From the NCBI GenBank assembly GCA_032622095.1, contig CP136065.1, forward strand, positions 249,053,474-249,117,473: a stretch of 64,000 nt of DNA, in the 5' to 3' direction. The translations under genes and the position numbers were made by a program. The stretch is from Siphonodentalium dalli (taxonomy: Eukaryota > Mollusca > Scaphopoda > Gadilida > Siphonodentaliidae). Positions 1 through 10,859 of this stretch are shown here, piece after piece. Each line of letters starts with the position of its first letter. Positions within the stretch are counted from its first letter, which is position 1. The notes under the pieces were generated by a model that was not told the origin of the DNA, ran no database searches, and was given only the letters and a program-made list of their open reading frames with translations.

Positions 1-215
1 ACTTATGATGCTGGGTGGGATTATATTAGAATTCAGTTAATAGTGGGCTAACTTGTTATGCTGCATGGAATATATGGTATCTTAGAAATCAAGATAATAT
101 TGTGCTAACTTATGATGCTGGGTGGGATTATCTTAGAATTCAGTTAATATTGGGCTGACTTGTGATGCCTGGTGGGATAATCTTGATATGCAGAAGATTC
201 CTCCATCCACAACAA
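1..215. repeat. Degenerate ~53-bp direct repeats
   Basis: Four diverged copies of a unit of about 50-55 bp follow one another. Each begins near 'acttatgatgctgggtggga' and runs to 'gttaatattgggct'. The copies differ by point changes and small indels. The array may continue left of the window. No coding potential is seen. Confidence 0.6.
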
Positions 216-322
216 GGGTTAAATGGTGAAGGGGACAAAATTAACATCCATTTAAGATATTTTCACACAACTTCCAATTAAGAGAGCATTTAGTGGCCGA
301 ACAACGCACATGCGTGTAGGTG

Positions 323-538
323 TGTAAATATATTCGGGTTGTGCAACGCAAATGCGTGTAAATATATTCGGGTTGCACAACGCACATGCGTGCAGGAGTG
401 TAAATATATTCGGGTTGCACAACGCACATGCGTGCAGGAGTGTAAATATCTTCGGGTTGCACAATGCACAAATGCGTGCAGGAGTGTAAATATATTCGGG
501 TTGCACAATGCACATGCGTGCAGGAGTGTAAATATTTG
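323..538. repeat. 42-bp minisatellite, 6 copies
   Basis: The unit 'tgtaaatatattcgggttg' plus 'cacaacgcacatgcgtgcag' recurs with starts at 323, 357, 399, 441, 485 and 527. Spacing is mostly 42 bp. Open frames on both strands here simply read through the repeat and are not genes. Confidence 0.85.
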
Positions 539-596
539 TGAAGATACCAATGTTTCCGATTGACTTTTTTTAATGAGTATTTAGTAAAGAAAGGAA

Positions 597-726
597 AGCA
601 TGTTCAAGTTTCCTTCGACGAAAACCAGCCAGTGAAATCGGCTTGGATAATGCTTCAACATAAAACAGCATTGTTCCAACCTATTTCACTAGCTGGTTCA
701 CATCGAAGGAAACTTGGACAATGTTC
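597..726. mobile_element. Short palindromic MITE-like element
   Basis: A left arm (600-636, beginning atgttcaagtttccttcga) is matched in reverse complement by a right arm (683-724, ending tcgaaggaaacttggacaat). The short spacer gives a foldback structure typical of a MITE. No clear target-site duplication is seen. Confidence 0.55.
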
Positions 727-1175
727 CTAGCATGAGTATGAAAATAAAATCTGCTTTGATTCCTCTTGACTATAATCTATTTGATCATAATTCCTATATA
801 ATAGCCTATATATTAGTTCCCCCCACCCACCCATGGAGGCATCATCTCAGTCTATCAATGGGAATTCAAACGAAATGCTTTAACAGCATAGAGAAATGCA
901 AGAATGCTAAAACTAAAAAAATATAGCTTGGCAAAGTTGATACTTACAGCCATATTAAATATATAATGTAGTTTATCAAATGTGAAAAATGTAAATAACA
1001 ACGTTGTCAGTAACTGGCTATATAGTTATGCTGAGGATCGCTACTTCAAACTTGAGATAGTGTATTATATCAGAAAATGGTTACAATTCAATGCATTACA
1101 GAAAGGAAACAGTTAAAATCTGTACGGTAACATCGGGTCTCAAATATGGTGCTGGACATTTGCAGAATGAGTTCC

Positions 1176-1491
1176 CCAGAGGGCGAATTTAGTGATGATA
1201 TCCCTCCGTGCGGGCTGGCATAACCAAATTCACCCTCTGGGATCAGATTGAAGTTCCCCAGTTGAAGTTGGTGATGTTCACCCATTAGACACCTCGATTA
1301 TGCATTTTATCTTCTGCAAATTAGGGGATATAGAAACTGAACAGAAAGGAAAAAGTAACTGAAAACAATATTAATTTGAGACTATAGATACTTCCCAGAA
1401 GACGAGGCCTAAGCAGAATGAGGGTGAATTTGGTGATGCTAGCTGTGCGGGGTAGCATCACTAAATTCACCCTCTGGGGACCTCATTCTGC
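1176..1491. repeat. Two related hairpin modules
   Basis: At 1176-1246 and 1413-1491 there are imperfect inverted repeats sharing the arm 'aaattcaccctctgg' and its complement. The second runs from 'gcagaatgag' to 'ctcattctgc', so its ends are inverted repeats. They look like two diverged copies of one small foldback element. Confidence 0.5.
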
Positions 1492-1814
1492 AAATGTCAG
1501 ACACACTATTTCCAGGCTTTACTACCACTTCGTGTGTTTACTACATGTACAGTAATGCTCTAAGTAATCGACTACGTAACCACAGCAGAATTATGGGTAA
1601 CTTTTCAGGATTTAGTCGGAAATATGGCTTGTTGGCATTCATTGGAAAGCACTCCCCCGAGAGCTTTCTGATGAATGGCAACAATTTCCCCCCTCTCCCA
1701 ATCAAATCTCATTCTTTCGCTGCCTACTCAAAATATTATATTCGTCTTATTATTCAGTAATTTTTGTAACCAGCAGTGAGTTTTGATTAAAAATCAAATT
1801 TTGTTTATATTTAA

Positions 1815-2405
1815 AGGGGTACTGTACGCCATTTTCAATAAATTCCCGGTGATAACAACGATCTATTATCGATACTATATAGAAATATAAGTAATTTGAG
1901 TCGAAGATGTATTCTGTAAACGCTCAGGTTAATAGGCTATCTTAAAATTTAATAATTTAAAAGTTATTAATTTAATATAAATTGATTTTATGGCTCCAGC
2001 CATAAAATGGCGTCTCTTAAAATTGGAATTTCCGTGTACAAAACGTAATCAAATTATATTTGAGGGATACTGGATTAATAAAACAATTGCACACACGATC
2101 GTTTGAAACATTATGCTTATACGGGGAGAAAACCCAAGCCACTCATTGACTAGTGACCATACACTAACTTAAATGAGTATATGGGACTGCTAAGCATATA
2201 ATATAATGTTTATTTGATTCATTTGGTTGAAAACTGTACAAAAATTACTCGACAACGACAATTTGTATTTTTGCATTCCGGTAAATTTGCCATCCGTAAC
2301 ACTACTTCGTACTCAACAGACTTTCAAATAATGGAAAAATTGTTACCTTATTCTCCGACTCAGAGACTATAGAAACCAACAACAACATTTGGGTACAGTA
2401 TCCCT
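1815..2405. mobile_element. TTAA-flanked MITE (AGGGGTACTGTAC ends)
   Basis: The element begins AGGGGTACTGTAC and ends with the near-complement (read inward, AGGGATACTGTAC). It is flanked on both sides by TTAA (1811-1814 and 2406-2409). Exact TTAA duplications are the signature of piggyBac-superfamily transposition. No transposase frame is present, so it is non-autonomous. Confidence 0.65.
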
Positions 2406-2751
2406 TTAACAAACAGTCATTCCTTGGTATTGTTTGGAATTATTCAATGTAAATAGCGAGAACTTGAAACTGACTGCTGGATTAAGTAATGTCAAACCTC
2501 AGATGGATACAAAAAACATGTCTTTCCTGTTTGTGCCTAATTAATAAGGAGAAATACATTCCAAAATTAAACCCAATTAAATAATACATTGTTTTTATAA
2601 AAATAATGTCAATGAATTATTAAGTTATTACAGTATGACACGATATTTGCTGAAAGAATTCTTCCTCACATTTGGTTTATAAAAAAGAATATTTTTACAT
2701 ACCTACCTACCAATCCCCCAAAAATATGGGTCAAGATAGGGGAAACACAGA

Positions 2752-3353
2752 GTGACTGCGAGATCAGCTGCAGCCGGCTGCATCCGGAGATGGGACCTCG
2801 AAGTTACCGATGGCCAGGATATGTGACGTCACATTCCCACTAAATCCTGGATGCGAGCTGTCGTGCTACCGATTATTCCAAAATGGCAGATAAAAATGAA
2901 AATGTGGACAATGATTGAGTTAGTGCACCAAAGGAGACTAATCCGTTAATCCTAATCAGATAAGAGATATTTTAAATTTTTAACATTTGGACATCTCATA
3001 TACTCGTATGGAAAGAACAGTCGTAAATGTAAAATATAACATAAGTTCTGACCGGATAAGTTGACTTTGGTGGACTATGATTGAATGAATGAAAAAAGTG
3101 AATGTGTGGTTGATATGATTTTTATCTTTGGGTTTGATGGTTGTTTTATAAAAACACTTCATGAAACTATTTTGAAACGATGGAATTTATCGTTAATTTG
3201 ATTATTAAATTACAGGGAATACATATTGTTTGTATTGGATACTGAATATGGCATTCATTATCGCCGTTCCGTTTGAGATTCCTCGGAAATGGAAATGTAC
3301 AATAGTAATTCAATATCGGCTATAACAGAAGCTGCAGCTGATCTCGAAGTCAC
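2752..3353. mobile_element. MITE with GTGACT...AGATCAGCTGCAGC ends
   Basis: The left end at 2752 (gtgactgcgagatcagctgc) is matched by the right end at 3331-3353 (gcagctgatctcgaagtcac) in inverted orientation, with a one-base difference. The interior is non-coding. I did not find a convincing target-site duplication. Confidence 0.5.
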
Positions 3354-3375
3354 TCACAAAATGTTTTAAGGAACA

Positions 3376-3585
3376 GGCCTTAAAATCCATCAAATTTTAC
3401 GAGAATCAAAAGGAAGCGTTTCTACAGGGAATCAAGACTTTTTATCAGAATCAAAATGAAGCGTTTCTATAGGGAATCAAGACTTTTTACGTGAATCAAA
3501 ATGAAGTGTTTCTACAGGGAATCAAGACTTCTTACGAGAATCAATATGAGAATCATGATTCTGATTCTCGTCAGATTTTAAGGCC
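3376..3585. mobile_element. Small inverted-repeat element with internal 45-bp repeats
   Basis: The ends 'ggccttaaaat' and 'attttaaggcc' are inverted. Inside, a 45-bp unit beginning 'gaatcaaaatgaagcgtttc' repeats at 3403, 3448, 3493 and partly 3538. The combination looks like a foldback element whose core expanded in tandem. Confidence 0.5.
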
Positions 3586-3770
3586 CGGATAGCAGTCTTG
3601 AAATGTAGAATTTTACAGCATTCATTTAAATGTTGGTAAGCATGATCGTGGCTGATGTTCAGAAAAATATTACACTGTATAGATATGAATGTGAGATGGT
3701 TAGGGGTACCCTGGATGGTAAGAACAAGAGATGCATAGTGAATGAATGTCATCCCCAAAGATGTATTCAG

Positions 3771-6372
3771 GGTTCCAAGCTAATTAGTTAACCCACAGAG
3801 AGCCCCACATAGACTGGAGCAGACGATACTCCATAGTGCATGCTTCCATCTGTGAAGGCTCCCTGAAGGGTTCCAAGCTAATTAGTTAACCCACAGAGAG
3901 CCCCATATAGACTGGAGCAGACGATACTCCATAGTGCATGCTTCCATCTGTGTGGAGGCTCCCTGAAGGGTTCCAAGCTAATTAGTTAACCCACAGAGAG
4001 CCCCACATAGACTGGAGCAGACGATACTCCATAGTGCATGCTTCTATCTGTGTGGAGGCTCCGTGAAGGGTTCCAAGCTAATTAGTTAACCCACAGAGAG
4101 CCCCACATAGATTGGAGCAGACGATACTCCATAGTGCATGCTTCCATCTGTGTGGAGGCTCCCTGAAGGGTCCCAAGCTAATTAGTTAACCCACAGAGAG
4201 CCCCACATAGACTGGAGCAGACGATACTCCATAGTGCATGCTTCCATCTGTGTGAAGGCTCCCTGAAGGGTTCCAAGCTAATTAGTTAACCCACAGAGAG
4301 CCCCACATAGACTGGAGCAGACGATACTCCATAGTGCATGCTTCCATCTGTGTGGAGGCTCCCTGAAGGGTTCCAAGCTAATTAGTTAACCCACAGAGAG
4401 CCCCACATAGACTGGAGCAGACGATACTCCATAGTGCATGCTTCCATCTGTGTGGAGGCTCCCTGAAGGGTTCCAAGCTAATTAGTTAACCCACAGAGAG
4501 CCCCACATAGACTGGAGCAGACGATACTCCATAGTGCATGCTTCTATCTGTGTGGAGGCTCCCTGAAGGGTTCCAAGCTAATTAGTTAACCCACAGAGAG
4601 CCCCACATAGATTGGAGCAGACGATACTCCATAGTGCATGCTTCCATCTGTGTGGAGGCTCCCTGAAGGGTCCCAAGCTAATTAGTTAACCCACAGAGAG
4701 CTCCACATAGACTGGAGCAGACGATACTCCATAGTGCATGCTTCCATCTGTGTGGAGGCTCCGTGAAGGGTTCCAAGCTAATTAGTTAACCCACAGAGAG
4801 CCCCACATAGACTGGAGCAGACGATACTCCATAGTGCATGCTTCCATCTGTGGAGGCTCCCTGAAGGGTTCCAAGCTAATTAGTTAACCCACAGAGAGCC
4901 CCACATAGACTGGAGCAGACGATACTCCATAGTGCATGCTTCCATCTGTGGAGGCTCCCTGAAGGGTTCCAAGCTAATTAGTTAACCCACAGAGAGCCCC
5001 ACATAGACTGGAGCAGACAATACTCCATAGTGCATGCTTCCATCTGTGTGAAGGCTCCCTGAAGGGTTCCAAGCTAATTAGTTAACCCATAGAGAGCCCC
5101 ACATAGACTGGAGCAGACGATACTCCATAGTGCATGCTTCCATCTGTGTGGAGGCTCCCTGAAGGGTTCCAAGCTAATTAGTTAACCCACAGAGAGCCCC
5201 ACATAGACTGGAGCAGACGATAGTCCATAGTGCATGCTTCTATCTGTGTGGAGGCTCCCTGAAGGGTTCCAAGCTAATTAGTTAACCCATAGAGAGCCCC
5301 ACATAGACTGGAGCAGACGATACTCCATAGTGCATGCTTCCATCTGTGTGAAGGCTCCCTGAAGGGTTCCAAGCTAATTAGTTAACCCATAGAGAGCCCC
5401 ACATAGACTGGAGCAGACGATACTCCATAGTGCATGCTTCCATCTGTGGAGGCTCCCTGAAGGGTTCCAAGCTAATTAGTTAACCCACAGAGAGCCCCAC
5501 ATAGACTGGAGCAGACGATACTCCATAGTGCATGCTTCCATCTGTGTGAAGGCTCCCTGAAGGGTTCCAAGCTAATTAGTTAACCCACAGAGAGCCCCAC
5601 ATAGACTGGAGCAGACGATACTCCATAGTGCATGCTTCCATCTGTGTGGAGGCTCCCTGAAGGGTTCCAAGCTAATTAGTTAACCCACAGAGAGCCCCAC
5701 ATAGACTGGAGCAGACGATACTCCATAGTGCATGCTTCCATCTGTGTGGGGCTCCCTGAAGGGTTCCAAGCTAATTAGTTAACCCATAGAGAGCCCCACA
5801 TAGACTGGAGCAGACGATACTCCATAGTGCATGCTTCCATCTGTGTGGAGGCTCCCTGAAGGGTTCCAAGCTAATTAGTTAACCCACAGAGAGCCCCACA
5901 TAGACTGGAGCAGACGATACTCCATAGTGCATGCTTCCATCTGTGTGGAGGCTCCCTGAAGGGTTCCAAGCTAATTAGTTAACCCACAGAGAGCCCCACA
6001 TAGACTGGAGCAGACGATACTCCATAGTGCATGCTTCCATCTGTGTGGAGACTCCCTGAAGGGTTCCAAGCTAATTAGTTAACCCATAGAGAGCCCCACA
6101 TAGACTGGAGCAGACGATACTCCATAGTGCATGCTTCCATCTGTGGAGGCTCCCTGAAGGGTTCCAAGCTAATTAGTTAACCCACAGAGAGCCCCACATA
6201 GACTGGAGCAGACAATACTCCATAGTGCATGCTTCCATCTGTGAAGGCTCCCTGAAGGGTTCCAAGCTAATTAGTTAACCCACAGAGAGCCTGTCATAGA
6301 CTGGAGCAGACGATACTCCATAGTGCATGCTTCCATCTGTGTGGAGACTCCCTGAAGGGTTCCAAGCTAATT
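3771..6372. repeat. ~100-bp satellite array, about 26 units
   Basis: A unit of 97-100 bp starting ggttccaagctaattagtta is repeated head to tail with few substitutions; small length changes come from loss of 'gt' or 'tgtg' near the unit end. Within each unit, 'ttaacccacagagagcccca' and 'tctgtgtggaggctccct' form imperfect inverted arms around 'ctggagcagacgatactcca'. The core matches single dispersed hairpin elements at 8633-8712 and about 52960-53035. The array therefore appears to have grown from a TTAA-type hairpin MITE plus a short linker (ccaagctaattag). The last unit breaks off at 6372. Confidence 0.9.
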
Positions 6373-7053
6373 TTATCTAAGCCTATGTTACTTTTTATTT
6401 AGTTTCTTTAGTTTTGTAGTATATGATGTAACATGAACGATAAGTTCTACTTTATTTTGTTTGATATTAAAGTTTCTATGGATTTATTTCATATCGTTTC
6501 GATATTTTAGAGGGACACCAAAAATTATTTCGTTAATTTTTCAATAATTCTTTGGTATTTCTAGATCTACTTTATTAATTTTTACAATTTTTTCAAAGAA
6601 AATGATGATAATTAGAATATTTATGTTGTTGTAACTGAAGGTCTGGAACCCTGAATACATCTTTAAACATGTAAGAAATAGTAAACGTAACACTGGTAAA
6701 CAAGTAATTGTCGTAGATATTTCAACAAGTTAATTCGAGGGGGGCATTCGAACCCTCCTGGTTCCTAGGTAACTAGCTGAGCATGTTTGCTGCTGCTATC
6801 TAAATGGTTTTCACAAGAATTTGTGGGAAGGGATGTTGATAAAATTTCTGAGAAAAGTACCAAAATACAGAAAAAACATTGGCCGAAGAAATTTTTAGAC
6901 CAGTGCAAACACTGCTCCGATAACCTGCTAATATCAAGTAGTTTGGATTTTAAGTTATTTTTAATTAATATAATCATAAGCTGTCATTCACGAAATACTG
7001 TAAAACAATTGGTTATCACTTAATTAATCAATAAAATTTAATTCTCGATAACC
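6373..7053. other. Unique AT-rich spacer
   Basis: No gene is seen here. At 6742-6785, minus strand, there is a tRNA-like B box (ggttcgaatgcc) preceded by 'catgctcagctagtt', which could be the vestige of a tRNA-derived SINE. There is no foldable tRNA. Short open frames on both strands at 6765-7023 look fortuitous. Confidence 0.4.
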
Positions 7054-7057
7054 TTAA

Positions 7058-7449
7058 CCCTTTGCCCAACAAACCGGCCAAAACCGGCCAAATAAAGCTT
7101 CAACAGCCTAAAATATCTTGGGTCTGTCTCAATAAAACCATACAAATATGGATATCATTGGAACCGGCTCATTGACCACATTGTGATGGTTATAGTTATG
7201 CCCTGTGCCAATGCATTCTCTTATATATGCGAGTCGACCATAGGTCGCCTCGCATATATAAGAGAATGCATTGGACTAAAAAAAATCTTTTTTTAACTCT
7301 TTTTACCATTTTTTCTTACATTCTTTAACAATTTTATAATTTTTAATGTGTTAAGCCAATGCATTCTCTTATATATGCGAGGCGACCTATGGTCGACTCG
7401 CATATATAAGAGAATGCATTGGCACAGGGCCCTTTTGTTGGGTAAAGGG
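7058..7449. mobile_element. TTAA MITE family A, copy 1
   Basis: A 392-bp element flanked by TTAA (7054-7057, 7450-7453) with ends CCCTTTGCCCAACAAA / TTTTGTTGGGTAAAGGG. It contains two ~66-bp near-perfect hairpins (about 7206-7274 and 7356-7424), each with the stem ccaatgcattctcttatata and placed as mirror images of each other. The TTAA duplication and CCC terminus fit the piggyBac superfamily. It is non-coding. Confidence 0.8.
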
Positions 7450-7453
7450 TTAA

Positions 7454-8069
7454 TCGGTGTCGGTCATTCTTCCTGAAAGCACTGGCATCTTGTCATTGCA
7501 ATAATCAAAATGCAAATAAGCGCAATTGTTTATATACATGCCTGCTACATAGGTTTAAAAATACTTGAGGGCTAAAAAATAATTAGGACGGGTGAATGCA
7601 AACAAACCATACTTTTTTATGGCCTAACTTATAGTGAAGTGGACCAGGTAACTTATAGTGAAGTGGACCAGGTAAAATATGGTGAGAAGCTTCCTTAGTG
7701 TGACCTTGACATGTTAACGGGATGGCCTTGTTTTATACTGGTGTTTAGATTCCCAGAATGGCATTGTTTTATACTGGTGTTTAGCCAGATTTTTTTTTTT
7801 TACTGGTGTTTCGCGACATGTTTTATACTGGTGTTTAGTGAGTGAAAATATTTCTTTGGATATCGTTAGCAGGCACAAATACGAAATGTCAAAAAAATTT
7901 AAAGTAACCACCTCAAATGACGAAATGTATCAAAAATATTTTGCTAGACCTGGGGACATCGGGACATAAAAGGTGTTAATACTTTTATACTGGTCCAACC
8001 CAACCAAATTAGTTGGTCAAAAACACCGGAACCAACATGTATAAAAATGCAGCAAATTATTGTGTTCAA
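7454..8069. other. Intergenic tail of USP12/46 with short repeats
   Basis: This lies just beyond the USP12/46 stop codon on the minus strand and may include its 3' UTR. I do not see a convincing poly(A) signal. A short motif 'ttttatactggtgttt' occurs four times between about 7729 and 7836. 'acttatagtgaagtggacca' is duplicated at about 7627-7672. Confidence 0.4.
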
Positions 8070-8171
8070 TCATTCCTTGGACTGATAAAATAGAATGTAA
8101 CCCGATTCTGAGTTCTTCTGTAAGTCTGACGTCACACCATAAAATTCTTCTATCGTACTTGGATCTATTTT
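8070..8171 (-). CDS. USP12/46: USP12/46 terminal coding exon
   Basis: Encodes the last 33 residues, from [12 protein letters not shown] to [10 protein letters not shown], followed by TGA. Vertebrate USP12/46 ends in near-identical form (KIDAQAIEEFYGLTSD... YILFYQSR). The acceptor is ttatttcag and the exon begins in phase 0 after DDDVVD of the preceding exon. This part closes the USP fold behind the catalytic Asp. The acceptor is single copy. Confidence 0.95.
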   Translation of the reverse strand, partial: KIDPSTIEEFYGVTSDLQKNSESGYILFYQSKE

Positions 8172-8632
8172 CTGAAATAACAAAAAAGAATATTAGCCAA
8201 TTACATCTGGTAATTTATACGATTATTTCACTGTTATAAAAGTTGATATGTTTTTGTTTTTTATTCTATACATTGTACATAGAAGATGTGTACATATGGA
8301 AGATGGCCCAGTCAAGTCTGACTACAATATATACATTAAATTTGTTATTAAAACCAAATCAAATAGTCAGATTTAAGTCTGAAACATTGGTTATCCAGTT
8401 CGGAGATAAACAAATAAAAACCTGCCGGCAGGAACATTATGGTCATAAAATATGGAAATATAAACGAGCCTGCCGGTAACTTTTGGCCCTAAAAAATAAA
8501 TATAGAAACCTGCCTGTCTGCTTGCTTTGAAAAATAAAGTGTCTGAGAAACATATTATCAACTTTGTGTGGCTTTAGTAATTTTCATAATTTCTATTTGA
8601 TCAAACAACTGGAGTGTTTCACATCACTTTAA

Positions 8633-8712
8633 CCCTTTATAGAGCCCCACATAGACTGGAGCAGATGACACTCTGCAGTGCATGCTTCCATCTGTGTGAG
8701 GCTCCCTGTGGG
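8633..8712. mobile_element. Single copy of the gagcccc hairpin element
   Basis: The sequence follows TTAA and matches the core of the 3.8-6.4 kb satellite: 'agagccccacatagactgga', then 'catgcttccatctgtgtg', then 'aggctccctgtggg'. It lies in the last USP12/46 intron. It supports the idea that the satellite arose from a dispersed hairpin MITE. Confidence 0.65.
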
Positions 8713-8729
8713 ATAAATCTCTTAATTAA

Positions 8730-9121
8730 CCTTTACCCAACAAACCGGCCAAAAACGCCCAAATAAAGCTGCAACAGCCTAAATTATCTTGGGTCTGTCT
8801 CAATAAAACCATACAAATATGGATATCATTGGAACCGGCTCATTGACCACATTGTGATGGTTACAGTTGTGCCCTGTGCCAATGCATTCTCTTATATATG
8901 CGAGTCGACCATAGGTCGCCTCGCATATATAAGAGAATGCATTGGCCTAAAAAAAATCCTTTTTTTAACACATTTTACCATTTTTTCTTACATTCTTTAA
9001 CAATTTTATAATTTTTAATGTGTTAAGCCAATGTATTCTCTTATATATGCGAGGCGACCTATGGTCGACTCGCATATATAAGAGAATGCATTGGCACAGG
9101 GCCGTTCTGTTGGGTAAAGGG
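8730..9121. mobile_element. TTAA MITE family A, copy 2
   Basis: Same family and orientation as 7058-7449, over 90% alike by eye, flanked by TTAA (8726-8729, 9122-9125). It carries both mirror-image hairpins with the ccaatgcattctcttatata stem. It sits in the last USP12/46 intron, about 100 bp from the neighbouring exon's donor. Confidence 0.8.
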
Positions 9122-9226
9122 TTAAGACATAGTTTTGATTTTGTAAAATTTCTCTAAAGTTGGCATTATGTGTAGTATATCTCACCCCCTCTGTCTGAGT
9201 CACATATCTGACTGAATAATACTTAC

Positions 9227-9370
9227 ATCTACAACATCATCGTCAAACAGGAGCCAGAAGCCGTGGCTTTTGACGATACTGATGTAATGACCTCGATTAG
9301 GGCCACTTCCACAGTGTATCACAACAGCGACCAAGTCGTATAACCGGTCAGGATTTGTAGCATCATCAGA
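9227..9370 (-). CDS. USP12/46: USP12/46 exon with catalytic His and Asp
   Basis: Encodes 48 residues from [17 protein letters not shown] to [10 protein letters not shown]. It includes the His box [13 protein letters not shown] and the catalytic Asp in FDDD. The donor is GAT|GTAAGT and the acceptor ttattgcag. Both boundaries are phase 0. The first 32 exon bases and the acceptor are partly duplicated upstream in the intron (see 9339-9566). Confidence 0.96.
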
Positions 9371-9566
9371 CTGCAATAAAAATCATTATAGTTACACTCC
9401 GTATAACTGGTCAGGATTTGTAGCATCATCAGACTGCCATAAAAATCATTATAGTTACACTCCGTATAACCGGTAAAATCATTTTACCGGTAGTTACACT
9501 CGGTATAACCGGTCAGGATTCGTAGCATCATCAGACTGCAATAAAAATCATTATATTTACACTCAC
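9339..9566 (-). repeat. 63-bp acceptor-spanning tandem duplication (USP12/46 exon)
   Basis: Units start at 9339, 9402, 9465 and 9504. The first is the functional exon edge (32 exon bases, the ag acceptor and 31 intron bases). The 9402 unit is near-identical, the 9465 unit is a 39-bp remnant lacking the acceptor, and the 9504 unit is again full length. Each full unit keeps an intact AG after a T-rich tract in minus-strand reading. Confidence 0.9.
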
Positions 9567-9740
9567 ACACTGTGGAACATGAATGTAGAACTTACGTCAT
9601 GAGACGTCGTACAAGACCCCAACTTGCTTCCGAATGGTGTATATGCAACTTGCAACAAGCTACGAGAATAATGTTGGAAATTGGCGCTAAATGCTCTTTT
9701 AATCTGCCAGTTGATTCGGTTGAGTGTAAATATAAGTAAC

Positions 9741-10859
9741 TAGCGATGAGCCCGACGTTGTCCGGGCAATTAAAAACCAAATTTCAAGTCGATAGCTCTA
9801 CCCAGCCCGATGTTGTCCGGGCTATTCAAAAACCAAATTTCAAGTCGATAGCTCCACCCGTTTCCGAGATCTGGTCTGCGCAAGCGCGAAGCTGGCGTCG
9901 CACGGGCTCGGCGACCCGATAAAATTCGTATCCTGGGCAAGATACATTCACATACCAAATTTCAAGTCGATAGCTCCACCCGTTTCCGAGATCTGGTCTG
10001 CGCATGCGCGAAGCGGGCGCCGCACGGGCTCGGCGACCCGATAAAATTCGTATCCGGGGCAAGATACATTCACATACCAAATTTCAAGTCGATAGCTCCA
10101 CCCGTTTCCGAGATCTCGTCTGCGCATGCGCGAAGCTGGCATCGCATGGGCTCGCCAATACGACAACGTCCACCGCCTGGTCAAACTACACACACGTACC
10201 AAGTTTCGTCCCGATCGGTCGAGAATCGTAGATTTGTATAAATGACAGACAAACATACATACAAACAGACAAACAGACAGAGGTCTTCAAAATATATATG
10301 AGACTAGCCGATGAGCCCGACGTTGTCCGGGCTATTCAAAAACCAATTTTCAAGTCGATAGCTCTACCCAGCCCGACGTTGTCCGGGCTATTCAAAAACC
10401 AAATTTCAAGTCGATAGCTCCACCCGTTTCCGAGATCTGGTCTGCGCGAAGCTGGCATCGCACGGGCTCGGCGACCCGATAAAATTTGTATCCGGGGCAA
10501 GATACATTCACATACCAAATTTCAAGTCGATAGCTCCACCCGTTTCCGAGATCTCGTCTGCGCATGCACGAAGCTGGCGTCGCACGGGCTCGGCGACCCG
10601 ATAAAATTCGTATCCGGGGCAAGATACATTCACATACCAAATTTCAAGTCGATAGCTCCACCCGTTTCCAAGATCTCGTCTGTGCATGCGCGAAGCGGGC
10701 GCCGCACGGGCTCGCCAATACGACAACGTCCACCACCTGGTCAAACTACACACACGTACCAAGTTTCGTCCCGATCGGTCGAGAATCGTAGATTTGTATC
10801 AATGACAGACAAACATACAGACAGACAGACAAACAGAGGTCTTCAAAATATATATGAGA
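9741..10859. repeat. Dispersed repeat in two ~550-bp tandem copies with ~122-bp sub-repeats
   Basis: Two copies (9741-10314 and 10315-10859) each start 'gatgagcccgacgttgtccg' and end with 'acagacagacaaacagag' plus 'gtcttcaaaatatatatgag'. Within each, a GC-rich sub-unit containing 'tttcaagtcgatagctccac' and 'gggctcggcgacccgataaa' recurs two to three times. Its GC content contrasts sharply with the surroundings. The class is uncertain; the ACAGACAGAC-rich end resembles 3' tails of some interspersed elements. Long frames through it on both strands reflect the repeat rather than genes. Confidence 0.75.

Noticed and set aside
241-563. Cys/Tyr-rich frames in three registers
   Set aside because: Produced by the 42-bp minisatellite; all frames and both strands are open for the same reason.
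3771-6372. CRISPR-like regular array
   Set aside because: The repeats are directly contiguous with no unique spacers, and the sequence is animal DNA. It is an ordinary satellite.
6742-6785. tRNA gene
   Set aside because: A B box is visible on the minus strand, but the anticodon arm and acceptor stem are absent. At most it is a SINE remnant.
9770-10790. Overlapping 60-102 codon frames on both strands
   Set aside because: They run through a GC-rich tandem repeat and encode the same repeated peptide in several frames. There is no start context, splice pattern or known similarity.
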